NCBI GenBank assembly: GCA_964446865.1
Contig: CAYURD010000004.1
Location: forward strand, 1 to 64,000
DNA: 64,000 nt
Source: Glaciecola sp964446865
GTDB lineage: Bacteria > Pseudomonadota > Gammaproteobacteria > Enterobacterales > Alteromonadaceae
Direction: 5' to 3'
This document shows, one piece after another, positions 34,759-43,727 of the stretch (the stretch's first letter is position 1; every line of letters starts with the position of its first letter). A program made the translations under genes and the position numbers. The notes under the pieces are model-generated. The model was not told the DNA's origin and searched no databases. It was given only the letters and a program-made list of their open reading frames with translations.

Positions 34759-36023
34759 TGTCGGGTTTCTTAGGTTGGATTGAACAGCGGATCCCAATGA
34801 TGCGCGTGGCAAATATGCACGCTATTCAATATCCCGCGCCACGTAATATGAACTTTTGGTACGTTTTTGGTTTTTTAGCCACTATTGTACTGGTTAACCA
34901 AATCGTTACAGGTATTTGGTTAACAATGAACTTTGAACCTTCTGCAGAGCGTGCGTTCGCATCTGTCGAATACATTATGCGCGAAGTCGACTACGGATGG
35001 CTTATTCGTTATATGCACAGTACAGGCGCTTCAGCGTTCTTTATTGTGGTGTATATGCACATGTTTAGAGGCATGATATACGGTTCTTATCAAAAACCAC
35101 GGGAGTTGCTGTGGATTTTCGGTATGTTAATTTATTTAGCCCTAATGGCTGAAGCTTTTATGGGCTATGTATTGCCTTGGGGCCAAATGTCATACTGGGG
35201 AGCCCAAGTAATCGTATCTTTATTTAGTGCAATACCCGTGATTGGTCCAGACTTAGTGGTATGGATCCAAGGTGATTACGTTATCTCTGGTGCTACCTTA
35301 AACCGTTTCTTTGCACTACACGTTATTGCATTACCTTTAGTGATTGTCATTTTAGTGTTTTTACACATTATTGCGCTTCACGAAGTAGGTTCAAACAACC
35401 CTGACGGTGTGAATATTAAACACCCGAAAGGCAGCTTGCCTGAAGAAGACAAAACGAAGTATGAAATCCACGAGTATTATACGAATAAGTATGACATTGC
35501 AGATGATGTGGTACCTTTCTTCCCGCATATTGTGCTGAAAGACCTAGTTGCGTTTAGTATTTTCTTATTTGGTTTCTGTTACATCATGTTCTTCGCCCCT
35601 GAAATGGGTGGTAAGTTCTTGGAGCATCCAAACTTTGAAATTGCTAACCCACTTAAAACGCCTGAACATATCTTCCCTGTTTGGTATTTCACGCCTTTCT
35701 ACGCTATTTTGAAAGCGGTACCTGACAAGCTAGCAGGTGTTTTATGTATGTTTGGCGCCATTGGGTTCCTATTCGCATTGCCATGGTTTGACCGCAGTAA
35801 CGTACGTTCGTGGCGTTACAGAAGTGGTTTACACAAAGCAAATCTAATTGTATTCGCTATCGTGTTTGTATTCTTAGGCTATCTTGGCGGTACGCCGCAA
35901 GAAGCGTGGAAAATTACCGCTTCGCAAATTGCGACAGTGATGTATTTTGGTTTCTTTATATTACTGTTTATTTATTCTAAGAATGAACGAACCTTGCCAG
36001 TACCTTCGAGGATCCCACGATGA
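34758..36023 (+). CDS. petB: Cytochrome b subunit of the bc1 complex
   Basis: A 421-aa full-length cytochrome b with about nine membrane helices. It has YMHSTGASAFFIVVYMHMFR and FFALHVIALPL-VILVFLHIIALHE, which hold the four haem-ligand histidines, plus the Qo-site PVWYFTPFYAI; the PEWY tetrapeptide appears here as PVWY. The start shares a base with petA, and the stop overlaps petC by four bases, so the three subunits are translationally coupled. Confidence 0.96.
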   Translation: MSGFLGWIEQRIPMMRVANMHAIQYPAPRNMNFWYVFGFLATIVLVNQIVTGIWLTMNFEPSAERAFASVEYIMREVDYGWLIRYMHSTGASAFFIVVYMHMFRGMIYGSYQKPRELLWIFGMLIYLALMAEAFMGYVLPWGQMSYWGAQVIVSLFSAIPVIGPDLVVWIQGDYVISGATLNRFFALHVIALPLVIVILVFLHIIALHEVGSNNPDGVNIKHPKGSLPEEDKTKYEIHEYYTNKYDIADDVVPFFPHIVLKDLVAFSIFLFGFCYIMFFAPEMGGKFLEHPNFEIANPLKTPEHIFPVWYFTPFYAILKAVPDKLAGVLCMFGAIGFLFALPWFDRSNVRSWRYRSGLHKANLIVFAIVFVFLGYLGGTPQEAWKITASQIATVMYFGFFILLFIYSKNERTLPVPSRIPR

Positions 36024-36751
36024 GAAAATGGATATTAGCCATATTATTTATGCCGACATTGGCATTAGCAGCGGGATCGACGGTACCACTAGATGATCCT
36101 GAGATAGATTTAACAGATAAAGCATCATTGCAAAATGGCGCAAAGATATTTATGAATTACTGCTTAGGTTGTCACCAAATGCAGTATCAACGTTATCAGC
36201 GCACCTTTAATGATTTAGACATCCCTGAAGAGTTGGGGCAGAAATACCTACAATTCACAGGTGAGAAAATATCTGACTACATCACCACGCCAATGCCACA
36301 AGAAGACGCGGCAACGTGGTTTGGTGCACCGCCGCCTGATTTAACGCTTGTTGCTAGAGTACGTGGGCCAGAGTGGATATATACCTACATGCGTACTTTT
36401 TATGCTGAAGAAGGGAAAACCTTCGGTGTAAACAACCTTGTTTTTCCAAACGTGGGTATGCCTCATGTGTTGGAGCCATTGCAAGGTACTCCTCGTCGCG
36501 CTTATGAAGAGCGAATGATTGATGGCGAAATGCAAGAAATTTATGTGGGTCTTAAAAGTGACGGCAATGGTCGTTTGTCTGCAGATGAATATGACTTGGC
36601 GATACGCGACTTGGTTAACTTTTTAGAATACACCGGTGAGCCTACACGCTTGAAGTCAGAAGCAATCGGTAAAGGCGTACTTATTTTCATCGTTATATTC
36701 TTTGTTTTCGCGTTATTGTTGAAGAAAGAATACTGGCGAGATGTTAAGTAA
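36020..36751 (+). CDS. petC: Cytochrome c1 subunit of the bc1 complex
   Basis: A 243-aa cytochrome c1 with a signal peptide (WILAILFMPTLALAAGS), the haem-binding CLGCHQMQYQRYQR (CXXCH) near residue 50, an axial-methionine region later in the protein, and a C-terminal membrane anchor (VLIFIVIFFVFALLL). It ends the petABC operon; a strong terminator follows. Confidence 0.95.
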   Translation: MRKWILAILFMPTLALAAGSTVPLDDPEIDLTDKASLQNGAKIFMNYCLGCHQMQYQRYQRTFNDLDIPEELGQKYLQFTGEKISDYITTPMPQEDAATWFGAPPPDLTLVARVRGPEWIYTYMRTFYAEEGKTFGVNNLVFPNVGMPHVLEPLQGTPRRAYEERMIDGEMQEIYVGLKSDGNGRLSADEYDLAIRDLVNFLEYTGEPTRLKSEAIGKGVLIFIVIFFVFALLLKKEYWRDVK

Positions 36752-36780
36752 TAGTATATAATTTCGCGTCATTTTTGATA

Positions 36781-36806
36781 GGGGCACTATTAGTTGATAG
36801 TGCCCC
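36781..36806 (+). terminator. Rho-independent terminator after petC
   Basis: GGGGCACTAT (36781-36790) pairs with ATAGTGCCCC (36797-36806) around a 6-nt loop, followed by a run of seven T. Strong and well placed. Confidence 0.93.
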
Positions 36807-36872
36807 TTTTTTTAGATTAAAAACAGCTGATTAGGTCTGATTCTAGATCACTAATACAGCGCGGAGGTTTTA

Positions 36873-37505
36873 ATGGCAGTTGCCACCAACAAACGTTCTA
36901 TCATGACCATGTTTTCTGACAACATCGATATCTATTCGCATCAGGTACGAATTGTCTTAGCAGAAAAAGGCGTTGGGGTAGAAATAATTTTTACAGACCC
37001 GAGCCAAATCAACGAAGAGCTTTTAGAGCTTAATCCATATGGTACTGTGCCAACTTTAGTTGATCGCGAGTTAGTGTTATATAAATCTCACATTATTATG
37101 GAATACCTCGATGAGCGTTTTCCTCATCCGCCTTTGATGCCTGTTTACCCTGTGTCACGCGGTCAAAGCCGTTTGATGATGCATCGCATTGAGCAAGATT
37201 GGTATTCTTTAGCATCTCGCGTTTTCAAAAACGAATCTGGTGCTGCTGAAGCTCGTAAAGAACTAAAAGAAGCGATTCTTAGCCTTGCGCCTATTTTTGC
37301 TGAAACTGATTATTTCATGAGTGAAGAGTTTAGTCTTGTTGATTGCTATTTAGCACCGTTATTATGGCGTTTACCTGCTTTGGATATCCAGTTAGATGGT
37401 CAGGGCAGTCGCGAAATTGTTGCTTACATGAAGCGTATTTTTGAGCGCGGTTCGTTTAAGGCATCGTTGACTGATCAGGAACGTGAAATCCATAACCCAC
37501 TATAG
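36873..37505 (+). CDS. sspA: Stringent starvation protein A
   Basis: SspA is an RNA-polymerase-associated protein with a glutathione-transferase fold; in E. coli it counters H-NS in stationary phase. The 210-aa protein has the N-terminal thioredoxin-like part (MTMFSDNIDIYSHQVRIVL, NPYGTVPTLVDRELVLY) and the C-terminal helical part (FSLVDCYLAPLLWRLPAL). As in other SspA, the catalytic residue of true transferases is not expected to be present. GGAGG precedes the start; sspB follows. Confidence 0.95.
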   Translation: MAVATNKRSIMTMFSDNIDIYSHQVRIVLAEKGVGVEIIFTDPSQINEELLELNPYGTVPTLVDRELVLYKSHIIMEYLDERFPHPPLMPVYPVSRGQSRLMMHRIEQDWYSLASRVFKNESGAAEARKELKEAILSLAPIFAETDYFMSEEFSLVDCYLAPLLWRLPALDIQLDGQGSREIVAYMKRIFERGSFKASLTDQEREIHNPL

Positions 37506-37631
37506 GGTTTCATTGAGCCATGCGCGACGATAGCAATTAATATAATTGGCTATTAGCGCATTGGTTTTAAAGGCGCTGGCCCAGCGAACGCTACGATAAT
37601 ACAACTTTATTAAATATAGATACATATAGAC

Positions 37632-38144
37632 ATGCAAGACAACGTTGACAATCCAATGACAAGTAATCAGCCGTACCTATTACGCGCTTTTTTTGATTGG
37701 ATACTCGATAACGAATTGACACCTTATATGGTGATTCAAGCAGACTATCCTAATGTGGTTGTGCCTACTCAGTTTGTCAACAATGGACAAATTGTGTTGA
37801 ATGTTTCACCTAGTGCTTGCGTGAGTTTTAATATGGATTTGGAATGGGTTGAGTTTCAAGCTCGGTTTTCTGGTCAGGCAATGAAAGTGTCTTTTCCATG
37901 TGCGGCCGTTGCTGCTATTTATGCCAAAGAAAATGGCGCAGGGACCGCATTTCAAGTTCAAGAACCTCAACAAAGTGATGAGCCATCTCCTGATGCCAAC
38001 ACTTCAGATAAATCCAGCGCTGAGCCGACCTTAAGTAGTGTTGACGGCACTGTTGATAATAAAAGTGGCAGTGAATTGGATGAAGCAAGCAAGAAAGACA
38101 AGAGTAAGGTCAAGAATAAACCAGGCCTCCGTGTTGTAAAATAA
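37632..38144 (+). CDS. sspB: ClpXP protease specificity-enhancing factor SspB
   Basis: SspB tethers SsrA-tagged proteins to ClpXP. The 170-aa protein has the peptide-binding domain at residues about 8-115 (PYLLRAFFDWILDN, VNNGQIVLNVSP, FQARFSGQ), an acidic Ser/Asp-rich linker, and ends in KPGLRVVK, the ClpX-binding tail. Position after sspA is standard. The 126 bp between the two show no separate feature. Confidence 0.95.
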   Translation: MQDNVDNPMTSNQPYLLRAFFDWILDNELTPYMVIQADYPNVVVPTQFVNNGQIVLNVSPSACVSFNMDLEWVEFQARFSGQAMKVSFPCAAVAAIYAKENGAGTAFQVQEPQQSDEPSPDANTSDKSSAEPTLSSVDGTVDNKSGSELDEASKKDKSKVKNKPGLRVVK

Positions 38145-38153
38145 AGCGGATTA

Positions 38154-38219
38154 ACAAGCGCTAGTTCACAAACGCTAGTTTAGAAGGCCCCAGTTCACAA
38201 GCGCTAATTCACAAGCTCC
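38154..38219. repeat. Four 13-bp near-repeats between sspB and dolP
   Basis: ACAAGCGCTAGTT (38154-38166), ACAAACGCTAGTT (38168-38180), ACAAGCGCTAATT (38197-38209) and a partial copy ACAAGCTCC (38211-38219). The first two are 14 bp apart. The last copies run into the 3' end of dolP (stop at 38204-38206). Confidence 0.7.
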
Positions 38220-38791
38220 ATAACCCTAATCACTTTAGTCACGCCAGTGACGTTTCTGACCAATTCAACGGCTGCACTTGCCTCTGTTTTTGTTAAACGA
38301 CCCATGATAAATACTTCACTATCTTCCACAATCAAATCAAGTCTTAACATGGGGACCGATTCGTTTGTTGCCATCAGTGTTCTGATTTTTGTGCCTAGCC
38401 AGATATCGTTAATGGTAGATGTGGTGGCAATAGGCTGACCCAAACGAATTTGATTATGTACTTTACTGACTTGTTCAACAGATTTTGCGGCTAGTTCTGC
38501 TTGCGTAATTAAGTCTTGCGTAAGTGCCTGCCCTGTTAGTAATACTTGGCTATTGTATATATTGACACTAATGTCAGCTTGCTCTTCTACATTAGGTATT
38601 TTATTGATGGCAGTGCTTACTCTGGCCGTCATCGTTTTATCATCTATTTGTGTGCCGATGGTTCGTCTGTCACTTGTAGTGACTGCTGCGGTCCCTGCTG
38701 CGCCAACAGCCACTAAAGAAGTGCACGCACTCATTTGAGACAGTACGACAAATATCAATGAGATCTTTATAAATGACTGAAAAACCTTCAT
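38204..38791 (-). CDS. dolP: BON-domain outer-membrane lipoprotein DolP
   Basis: DolP (YraP) is a lipoprotein with two BON domains that helps maintain outer-membrane integrity and division-site events. With the ATG at 38791 the protein is 195 aa, with signal FIKISLIFVVLSQMSAC (lipobox before Cys). The two BON domains each have the typical order: TARVSTAINKIPN to VHNQIRLG, and IRTLMATNESV to VTGVTKVIRVME. A longer open frame upstream adds residues without family resemblance. It overlaps the end of the upstream diaA gene by nothing (2-bp spacing), giving the conserved lpoA-yraN-diaA-dolP order. Confidence 0.92.
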   Translation of the reverse strand: MKVFQSFIKISLIFVVLSQMSACTSLVAVGAAGTAAVTTSDRRTIGTQIDDKTMTARVSTAINKIPNVEEQADISVNIYNSQVLLTGQALTQDLITQAELAAKSVEQVSKVHNQIRLGQPIATTSTINDIWLGTKIRTLMATNESVPMLRLDLIVEDSEVFIMGRLTKTEASAAVELVRNVTGVTKVIRVMELVN

Positions 38792-38792
38792 T

Positions 38793-39386
38793 TTATTCCC
38801 CGTTTGCAATAGGGAAAAGTGCATTATCGATGCACTCACATAGATTATGTATCACTAATAAATGGACCTCTTGAATTCTAGCAGTTCTTGAAGATGGAAC
38901 GCGCACTTCTACGTCATTTTCTCCGATAAAGTTAGCCATTTCACCACCGTCTTTGCCCGTTAATGCAACAATGGTCATGTCTCTTGATAGTGCAGCTTGC
39001 ATCGCATTAATCACGTTTGCAGAATTGCCGCTTGTTGATATTGCTAATAAGATATCGCCAGCTTGACCAAGTGCTTTGACTTGCTTTGAAAACACTTCGT
39101 TGTATGAAAAGTCGTTTGCAATAGACGTAATGGTAGAGCTGTCGGTGGTTAAGGCAACAGCCGGCAGCGACGGGCGGTTTCTTTCATATCGATTTAATAA
39201 TTCTGAAGAGAAGTGCTGAGCGTCTCCTGCTGAGCCACCGTTACCGCATGATAAAATTTTATTGCCGCGTATTAAGGCCTCAATCATCATTTTAGATGCT
39301 TTTTCTATCGGTTCTGGTAATGCTTCGGCGGCAGCTATTTTTGTTTGAATGCTTTCTGTGAAGCTCTTTTTAATATTGTCCAACAT
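38793..39386 (-). CDS. diaA: DnaA initiator-associating protein DiaA (SIS domain)
   Basis: A 197-aa SIS-domain protein of the GmhA/DiaA family, with SCGNGGSAGDAQHFSSELLNR and LLAISTSGNSANVINAMQ as sugar-phosphate-binding loops. GmhA (sedoheptulose phosphate isomerase) is a paralogue; the place between yraN and dolP points to DiaA, which binds DnaA and sets the timing of initiation. Sequence alone does not exclude GmhA activity. Confidence 0.9.
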   Translation of the reverse strand: MLDNIKKSFTESIQTKIAAAEALPEPIEKASKMMIEALIRGNKILSCGNGGSAGDAQHFSSELLNRYERNRPSLPAVALTTDSSTITSIANDFSYNEVFSKQVKALGQAGDILLAISTSGNSANVINAMQAALSRDMTIVALTGKDGGEMANFIGENDVEVRVPSSRTARIQEVHLLVIHNLCECIDNALFPIANGE

Positions 39387-39454
39387 CTTGTTGTTCGCTC
39401 CTGGTGAAATATTTTTGTTATTTTTCTAGTCTTACTGACATCATACCTGTCTTC

Positions 39455-39841
39455 TCATACATTTTTAAGCCAGTTTAGCGTTTCTCCGTCAATGGCAATC
39501 ACGTCTATACGTAAACTTGTATGGTGTACATTTAAATTCTGTTCTTTTAAGTAACATAAAATTGCTCGCGTCATTTTACTTCTTTTTGCAGGCGTAAAAT
39601 ATTGCGCCGCGCAGCCATGTTCTTTACTACTTCGATATTTGACCTCAACAAAAACCCATTGTTTCCCATCTTTAAAAATTAAATCGATTTCGCCTAAAGG
39701 TACTCTGTAGTTTTGTACCACATAGTTAAGACCTTGTTTCCTTAGGAAGTCTTTTGCATCTGTTTCGGCTTGCTCTCCGCTATGTTTTGCACGACCTTGT
39801 TTCGTGTCGTTTATCTGTTGCTTTTTTATCATGGTGAACAT
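39455..39841 (-). CDS. yraN: YraN family protein (UPF0102)
   Basis: A 128-aa protein with the UPF0102 core, a restriction-endonuclease-like fold: G-E-Q-A-E near the start, GEIDLIFKDG and VFVEVKYRSS. It ends with RIDVIAIDG. Nuclease activity is suspected from the fold but has not been demonstrated to my knowledge. The start is the ATG at 39841 or 39832. It lies between lpoA and diaA. Confidence 0.9.
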   Translation of the reverse strand: MFTMIKKQQINDTKQGRAKHSGEQAETDAKDFLRKQGLNYVVQNYRVPLGEIDLIFKDGKQWVFVEVKYRSSKEHGCAAQYFTPAKRSKMTRAILCYLKEQNLNVHHTSLRIDVIAIDGETLNWLKNV

Positions 39842-39937
39842 CCGTTTTCACTTGATTACACTTAATGTTTTTGCAGTATGGTTGCATAGCGTTTAAATAG
39901 TGCTCGCATAGATTTTTGTAAAGCATCAGCGTTACTA

Positions 39938-42031
39938 TTATTGCGCGTTTATATCACTTTCTGTTATCGCTATTGACCTTAGTTCGCGCTCAACTTGTTT
40001 ATCATTAATTGAAAGAACACCACTTTTCCCAACTATTTTCAGCTGCCCAAATGTGTGCAATTGCGCAAGATTGTCTACAATTTCTAAGGCGTCATAACCA
40101 AAAGCGAATAGTCGTAAATAGGCACTTGGTGGCTGATTAAACAAATCGTCGATCTTATTCGCAAACGACGATCTGCGCTGCTCGGGTAAAAGCCAAGGCA
40201 TATCAGTAAATACAACGTTTTTTAGGTCTCTCAAGCTATTTTTACTGCGTTTATGGTTATAACTATAAGAAGTGGCAAAAACAGGTACTTGTTCATCACT
40301 AAACAAGCTAATACTTGATTCGATGATTGGGTTAATCAGTTCCAAATCATCGGGTCTTGAGAACACAACAAAAGCGTCTACGTCACGTCTGTTTCTGGTG
40401 ACGCTAAATACTCGCGCTTCGGATAAATTTGAAAGCTGTGAAATACGACGTTGGCTTTGCAAAACATCTAGTGCAGAAGTAATACCGATACGCATGCTTT
40501 GATTGTCGGTGTACTTGATGCGCTGTAATGTGTTTGTGGTATTTGCAGCGGATTGATTTTGCGTTTGGCTGCTCAATATCTTATTTGCACTTTGCCAAGC
40601 ATCAACAAAAGCGTTGGCCATTCGTTCGGTGATATTCGCACCATCGCTAACCACAATTGGGTTTTGTATATTTTGCTGCTTCATTAATGCGACAAGTTGG
40701 CGAGCCTCATGCTCAGGTGCTAGCGCAAAACTTGCATATATTTTTGCTTGATTGTTAGCGCTTTGACTAAGTTGATTGAGCAACAAGTGCTTTTTATCGC
40801 GTAAATCTAAGGTATTAATTTGCTCAATATGACTACGCAGCAAAGGTCCTACGATAACAGAGTAATCTTTTAGTGTTTCGTCATTTATACTCTTGTTCAA
40901 GCTTGGTAAAGAACCCGTGTCAATAAACTCGATGCTACTCGTTTGTGCAGCAAGTAAGTTATTATAATAAGAAGCTAATACGCCTTGTTTTATTGCCTGC
41001 CCTTGGCCTGATAAACGACCTGATAAAGGCAATAGAACCGCAATTTTTTGTGAAGCCAAATCTGCTTCAGACACATTTAATTCCAAATAACTCTTTACCT
41101 GGCTTGGCAAATTTTGAGCAATAGGGTTGCTTGGATTATTGTTAATCCATTGCACTATAGAGCTTTGACGAGCTAGGTCATTCAAAGAGCTATCTTCTAT
41201 CGTGTCAAGCATGATTTTATACGCATTCAATGCAGGAAACTGTTGCAACAGGCGCCTTTTATAAGCGTTTTCGAGCAAAGAAAACCATGCCCAAATTTGG
41301 TCTCTATATTGCTGCGAGATAAATGCTGAACTTAGGTTTGGTTGCTCTCGTTTTATTAGGCTTAACATGGTTTCTAGCGCGGCATTATAGTTTGCTTGTT
41401 TGGCAAATAAATTCGCCTGTGCTTTATTTTTTCGCCAATACAAAGATGATTGATTACTTGATGACAGGGTGTTTTGAGCTGGAGGTTCAACTGGCGCTTG
41501 TGATAACCACGTTTGTGTTAGCGATAAAAGAGGTTCTTTTTTCACTAGGTTGCCGAGTTTTTCAATCATAATTAATTGACATTCCGCCTTGATAATATTC
41601 GCGTGACTAATATGCGTTTGAGTTTGTAGGCTTGATTGAATATGCTTTACGATTTGATTGGCAGCATTGCAGTTGCTTGTTGCTAAGGCCGATGTGTTAT
41701 CGATGGCGTCGTCAGTATTTTGTGATCGGTCCAAAGCTGATTCATTAAGGCTTTCTGGCTTGGTTTGGCTGATAGGGTAAAGATACTGATCGGCTAATTG
41801 AAGCAAACTATCATTGCGTTGCTGTAAATCTCGGCTTTGGATAAAGGCGTGTTCTATTGAGGCTAATTGGTCGCTTGGCAAGGTTTGTTGAAGGCCTGAC
41901 GTTTGATCAGCTTGTACGCTTGTCGTCTTAGCTTTTTCATTTTGTGGCTGCGTACTGGCGCATGCTACTAAAAAATAGCAAAAGCAGGCTATGATTGTCG
42001 TTCGATAAAATTTGTTAAGGTTTACTTTCAC
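39938..42031 (-). CDS. lpoA: Outer-membrane lipoprotein activator of PBP1a (LpoA)
   Basis: LpoA is the outer-membrane partner that activates penicillin-binding protein 1a. The best start is a GTG at 42031 (KVNLNKFYRTTIIACFCYFLVAC), which gives a lipoprotein signal directly and has GGA seven bases upstream; an earlier in-frame codon adds 40 residues unlike a signal. That gives 697 aa. The mature protein has a helical TPR-like N-terminal half and a C-terminal LppC half with a periplasmic binding-protein fold (KIAVLLPLSGRLSGQG, VIVGPLLRSHIEQI, PVFATSYSYN). It is divergent from rsmI, as in E. coli. Confidence 0.92.
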   Translation of the reverse strand: MKVNLNKFYRTTIIACFCYFLVACASTQPQNEKAKTTSVQADQTSGLQQTLPSDQLASIEHAFIQSRDLQQRNDSLLQLADQYLYPISQTKPESLNESALDRSQNTDDAIDNTSALATSNCNAANQIVKHIQSSLQTQTHISHANIIKAECQLIMIEKLGNLVKKEPLLSLTQTWLSQAPVEPPAQNTLSSSNQSSLYWRKNKAQANLFAKQANYNAALETMLSLIKREQPNLSSAFISQQYRDQIWAWFSLLENAYKRRLLQQFPALNAYKIMLDTIEDSSLNDLARQSSIVQWINNNPSNPIAQNLPSQVKSYLELNVSEADLASQKIAVLLPLSGRLSGQGQAIKQGVLASYYNNLLAAQTSSIEFIDTGSLPSLNKSINDETLKDYSVIVGPLLRSHIEQINTLDLRDKKHLLLNQLSQSANNQAKIYASFALAPEHEARQLVALMKQQNIQNPIVVSDGANITERMANAFVDAWQSANKILSSQTQNQSAANTTNTLQRIKYTDNQSMRIGITSALDVLQSQRRISQLSNLSEARVFSVTRNRRDVDAFVVFSRPDDLELINPIIESSISLFSDEQVPVFATSYSYNHKRSKNSLRDLKNVVFTDMPWLLPEQRRSSFANKIDDLFNQPPSAYLRLFAFGYDALEIVDNLAQLHTFGQLKIVGKSGVLSINDKQVERELRSIAITESDINAQ

Positions 42032-42232
42032 ATCGTATCCATGGACTGCTAGTTTTTCGTGCGTTCGTTGGATTGAGTTGGCGTGCGTTTTATTCCGACC
42101 CATAATCAACACCAGACGCTTAATAAGGTCATAGTCTACTTGGATACGCAAAAATATCTAGTTCATTTCATGCAAACTGGTCTTAAGTTTGTGTACACTA
42201 GCGACATTTAGAAATCAGCAAGAGTAAAATCT

Positions 42233-43069
42233 ATGTCAGCCAGTCTTTATATCGTTCCGACACCTATTGGTAATCTTGCTGATATTAGTGAAAGAGCGCT
42301 AAAAGTGCTTGAAGAAGTTGATTTAATAGCGGCCGAAGACACTCGTCATTCGGGCAGGCTTTTACAGCATTATGCTATTAGCACTCGTACAATAAGCGTA
42401 CACGACCATAATGAACGACAACGCAGTGATTTAATTATTCAGAAGCTAAAAAACGGTGAGTCAATTGCACTAATTTCCGACGCTGGTACGCCTCTTATCA
42501 GCGATCCTGGATATACGCTCGTAAGTCGTTGCCGAGAAGCGGGTTTGTCGGTGATTGCGATTCCTGGCCCATGTGCATTAACCACAGCCTTGAGCGCGTC
42601 AGGCCTACCTACCGATCGATTTAGTTTTATGGGTTTTTTGCCCGTAAAACAAAAAGCGAAAGAAGAGGCGTTAATTGAGGCTGCTAACACGCATCATACT
42701 GTAATATTTTATGAGGCACCTCGACGAGTAATCAGCACTATCGAAACCTGTGCTTTAGTATTACCTGAAACGCATCACATTGTGCTTGCAAAAGAACTGA
42801 CTAAACATTTTGAGCGCTATGTTAGTGGCGATGCACAAGCTGTACTGACTTGGTTAAACGAAGATGCTGCCCATCAAAAAGGTGAGTTTGTATTAATGAT
42901 TTATTGCAAGGCGCCGCAAAATGATTCATTACCATTAGATGCGACAAGCTTACTTAATAGACTGTTACCCTTAATGCCACCTAAAGCGGCAGCAGCGGTG
43001 GTAAGCGATCATTATTCAGTAAACAAAAAAGCGCTTTACCAGTTTGCCTTAGCACAAAAAGACGGCTAA
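42233..43069 (+). CDS. rsmI: 16S rRNA (cytidine(1402)-2'-O)-methyltransferase RsmI
   Basis: RsmI methylates C1402 of 16S rRNA. The 278-aa protein of the tetrapyrrole-methylase fold starts LYIVPTPIGNLADISERAL and has LIAAEDTRHSGRLL, ISDAGTPLISDPG, IPGPCALTTALSASGLPTDRF and FYEAPRRVISTI. It ends at the argR 3' end (4 bp between stops). Confidence 0.95.
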   Translation: MSASLYIVPTPIGNLADISERALKVLEEVDLIAAEDTRHSGRLLQHYAISTRTISVHDHNERQRSDLIIQKLKNGESIALISDAGTPLISDPGYTLVSRCREAGLSVIAIPGPCALTTALSASGLPTDRFSFMGFLPVKQKAKEEALIEAANTHHTVIFYEAPRRVISTIETCALVLPETHHIVLAKELTKHFERYVSGDAQAVLTWLNEDAAHQKGEFVLMIYCKAPQNDSLPLDATSLLNRLLPLMPPKAAAAVVSDHYSVNKKALYQFALAQKDG

Positions 43070-43073
43070 CAAA

Positions 43074-43538
43074 CTACACGTTATCGAACAAGTCTTGGAC
43101 TCGCTGCCTTAAATCATCGATTTGGGTAATATCAGCAGGGGCAATAAATATCGTGTCGTCACCTGCTATAGTGCCTAATACGCCATCGGTATGACTTAAT
43201 GAATCAAGCAATCGAGCGATTAGCTGCGCGGCACCGGGGCTCGTTCTGATAATGACCATCACGTTGTTGTGAACAATGTCTAATACAAGTTGTTTAAGCG
43301 GACTTTTGGCGGTAGGCATGCCAAGTTCAGGTGGTAAACAGTAAACCATGTCTCCCCGAGCATCTCGCGTGCGCACCGCGCCAAATTTACTGAGCATTCT
43401 AGAGACTTTAGACTGACTAATATTATCAAAGCCAAGCGCCTTAAGTGCACTGACTATCTCGCCTTGCGAGCCATAACTTTCTGTTTTTAAAATTTCTCGG
43501 AATGCTTTAACGAGTACATCTTGTTTTTGAGTGGTCAT
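43074..43538 (-). CDS. argR: Arginine repressor
   Basis: ArgR is the hexameric arginine-responsive repressor that also helps Xer recombination at ColE1 cer in E. coli. The 154-aa protein has the N-terminal winged helix (GSQGEIVSALKALGFDNISQSKVSRML) and the C-terminal arginine-binding and hexamerisation part (TSPGAAQLIARLLDSL, GTIAGDDTIFIAP). It is divergent from mdh, the same arrangement as E. coli. Confidence 0.95.
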   Translation of the reverse strand: MTTQKQDVLVKAFREILKTESYGSQGEIVSALKALGFDNISQSKVSRMLSKFGAVRTRDARGDMVYCLPPELGMPTAKSPLKQLVLDIVHNNVMVIIRTSPGAAQLIARLLDSLSHTDGVLGTIAGDDTIFIAPADITQIDDLRQRVQDLFDNV

Positions 43539-43571
43539 CGAGCCTACAACATTGATAGAGGTTGAAATAGT

Positions 43572-43596
43572 ATATGCGATTAAGGATAGCGCATAT
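43572..43596. promoter_or_regulatory. Inverted repeat in the argR-mdh intergenic region
   Basis: ATATGCG (43572-43578) and CGCATAT (43590-43596) separated by 11 bp, 34 bp upstream of the argR ATG. It does not match the ARG-box consensus well, so its regulator is unknown. A perfect TTGACA lies at 43617-43622, without a well-spaced -10. Confidence 0.35.
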
Positions 43597-43727
43597 GCCG
43601 ATAAATTAACAAAATTTTGACAAAAACGGGCTGTTTTTTGCGATCGACTATAGTTTCATTGAGATTTAGGTGTAGATCGGCTAACCTTCGCGCTCAATTT
43701 ATTAATCTTGTCACTGGAGATAACTCT

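Noticed and set aside
43617..43727. N-terminal extension of Mdh from the in-frame open region
   Set aside because: The region contains a TTGACA box and the argR-mdh control sequence; Mdh begins at 43728 behind GGAGA and matches the normal length.
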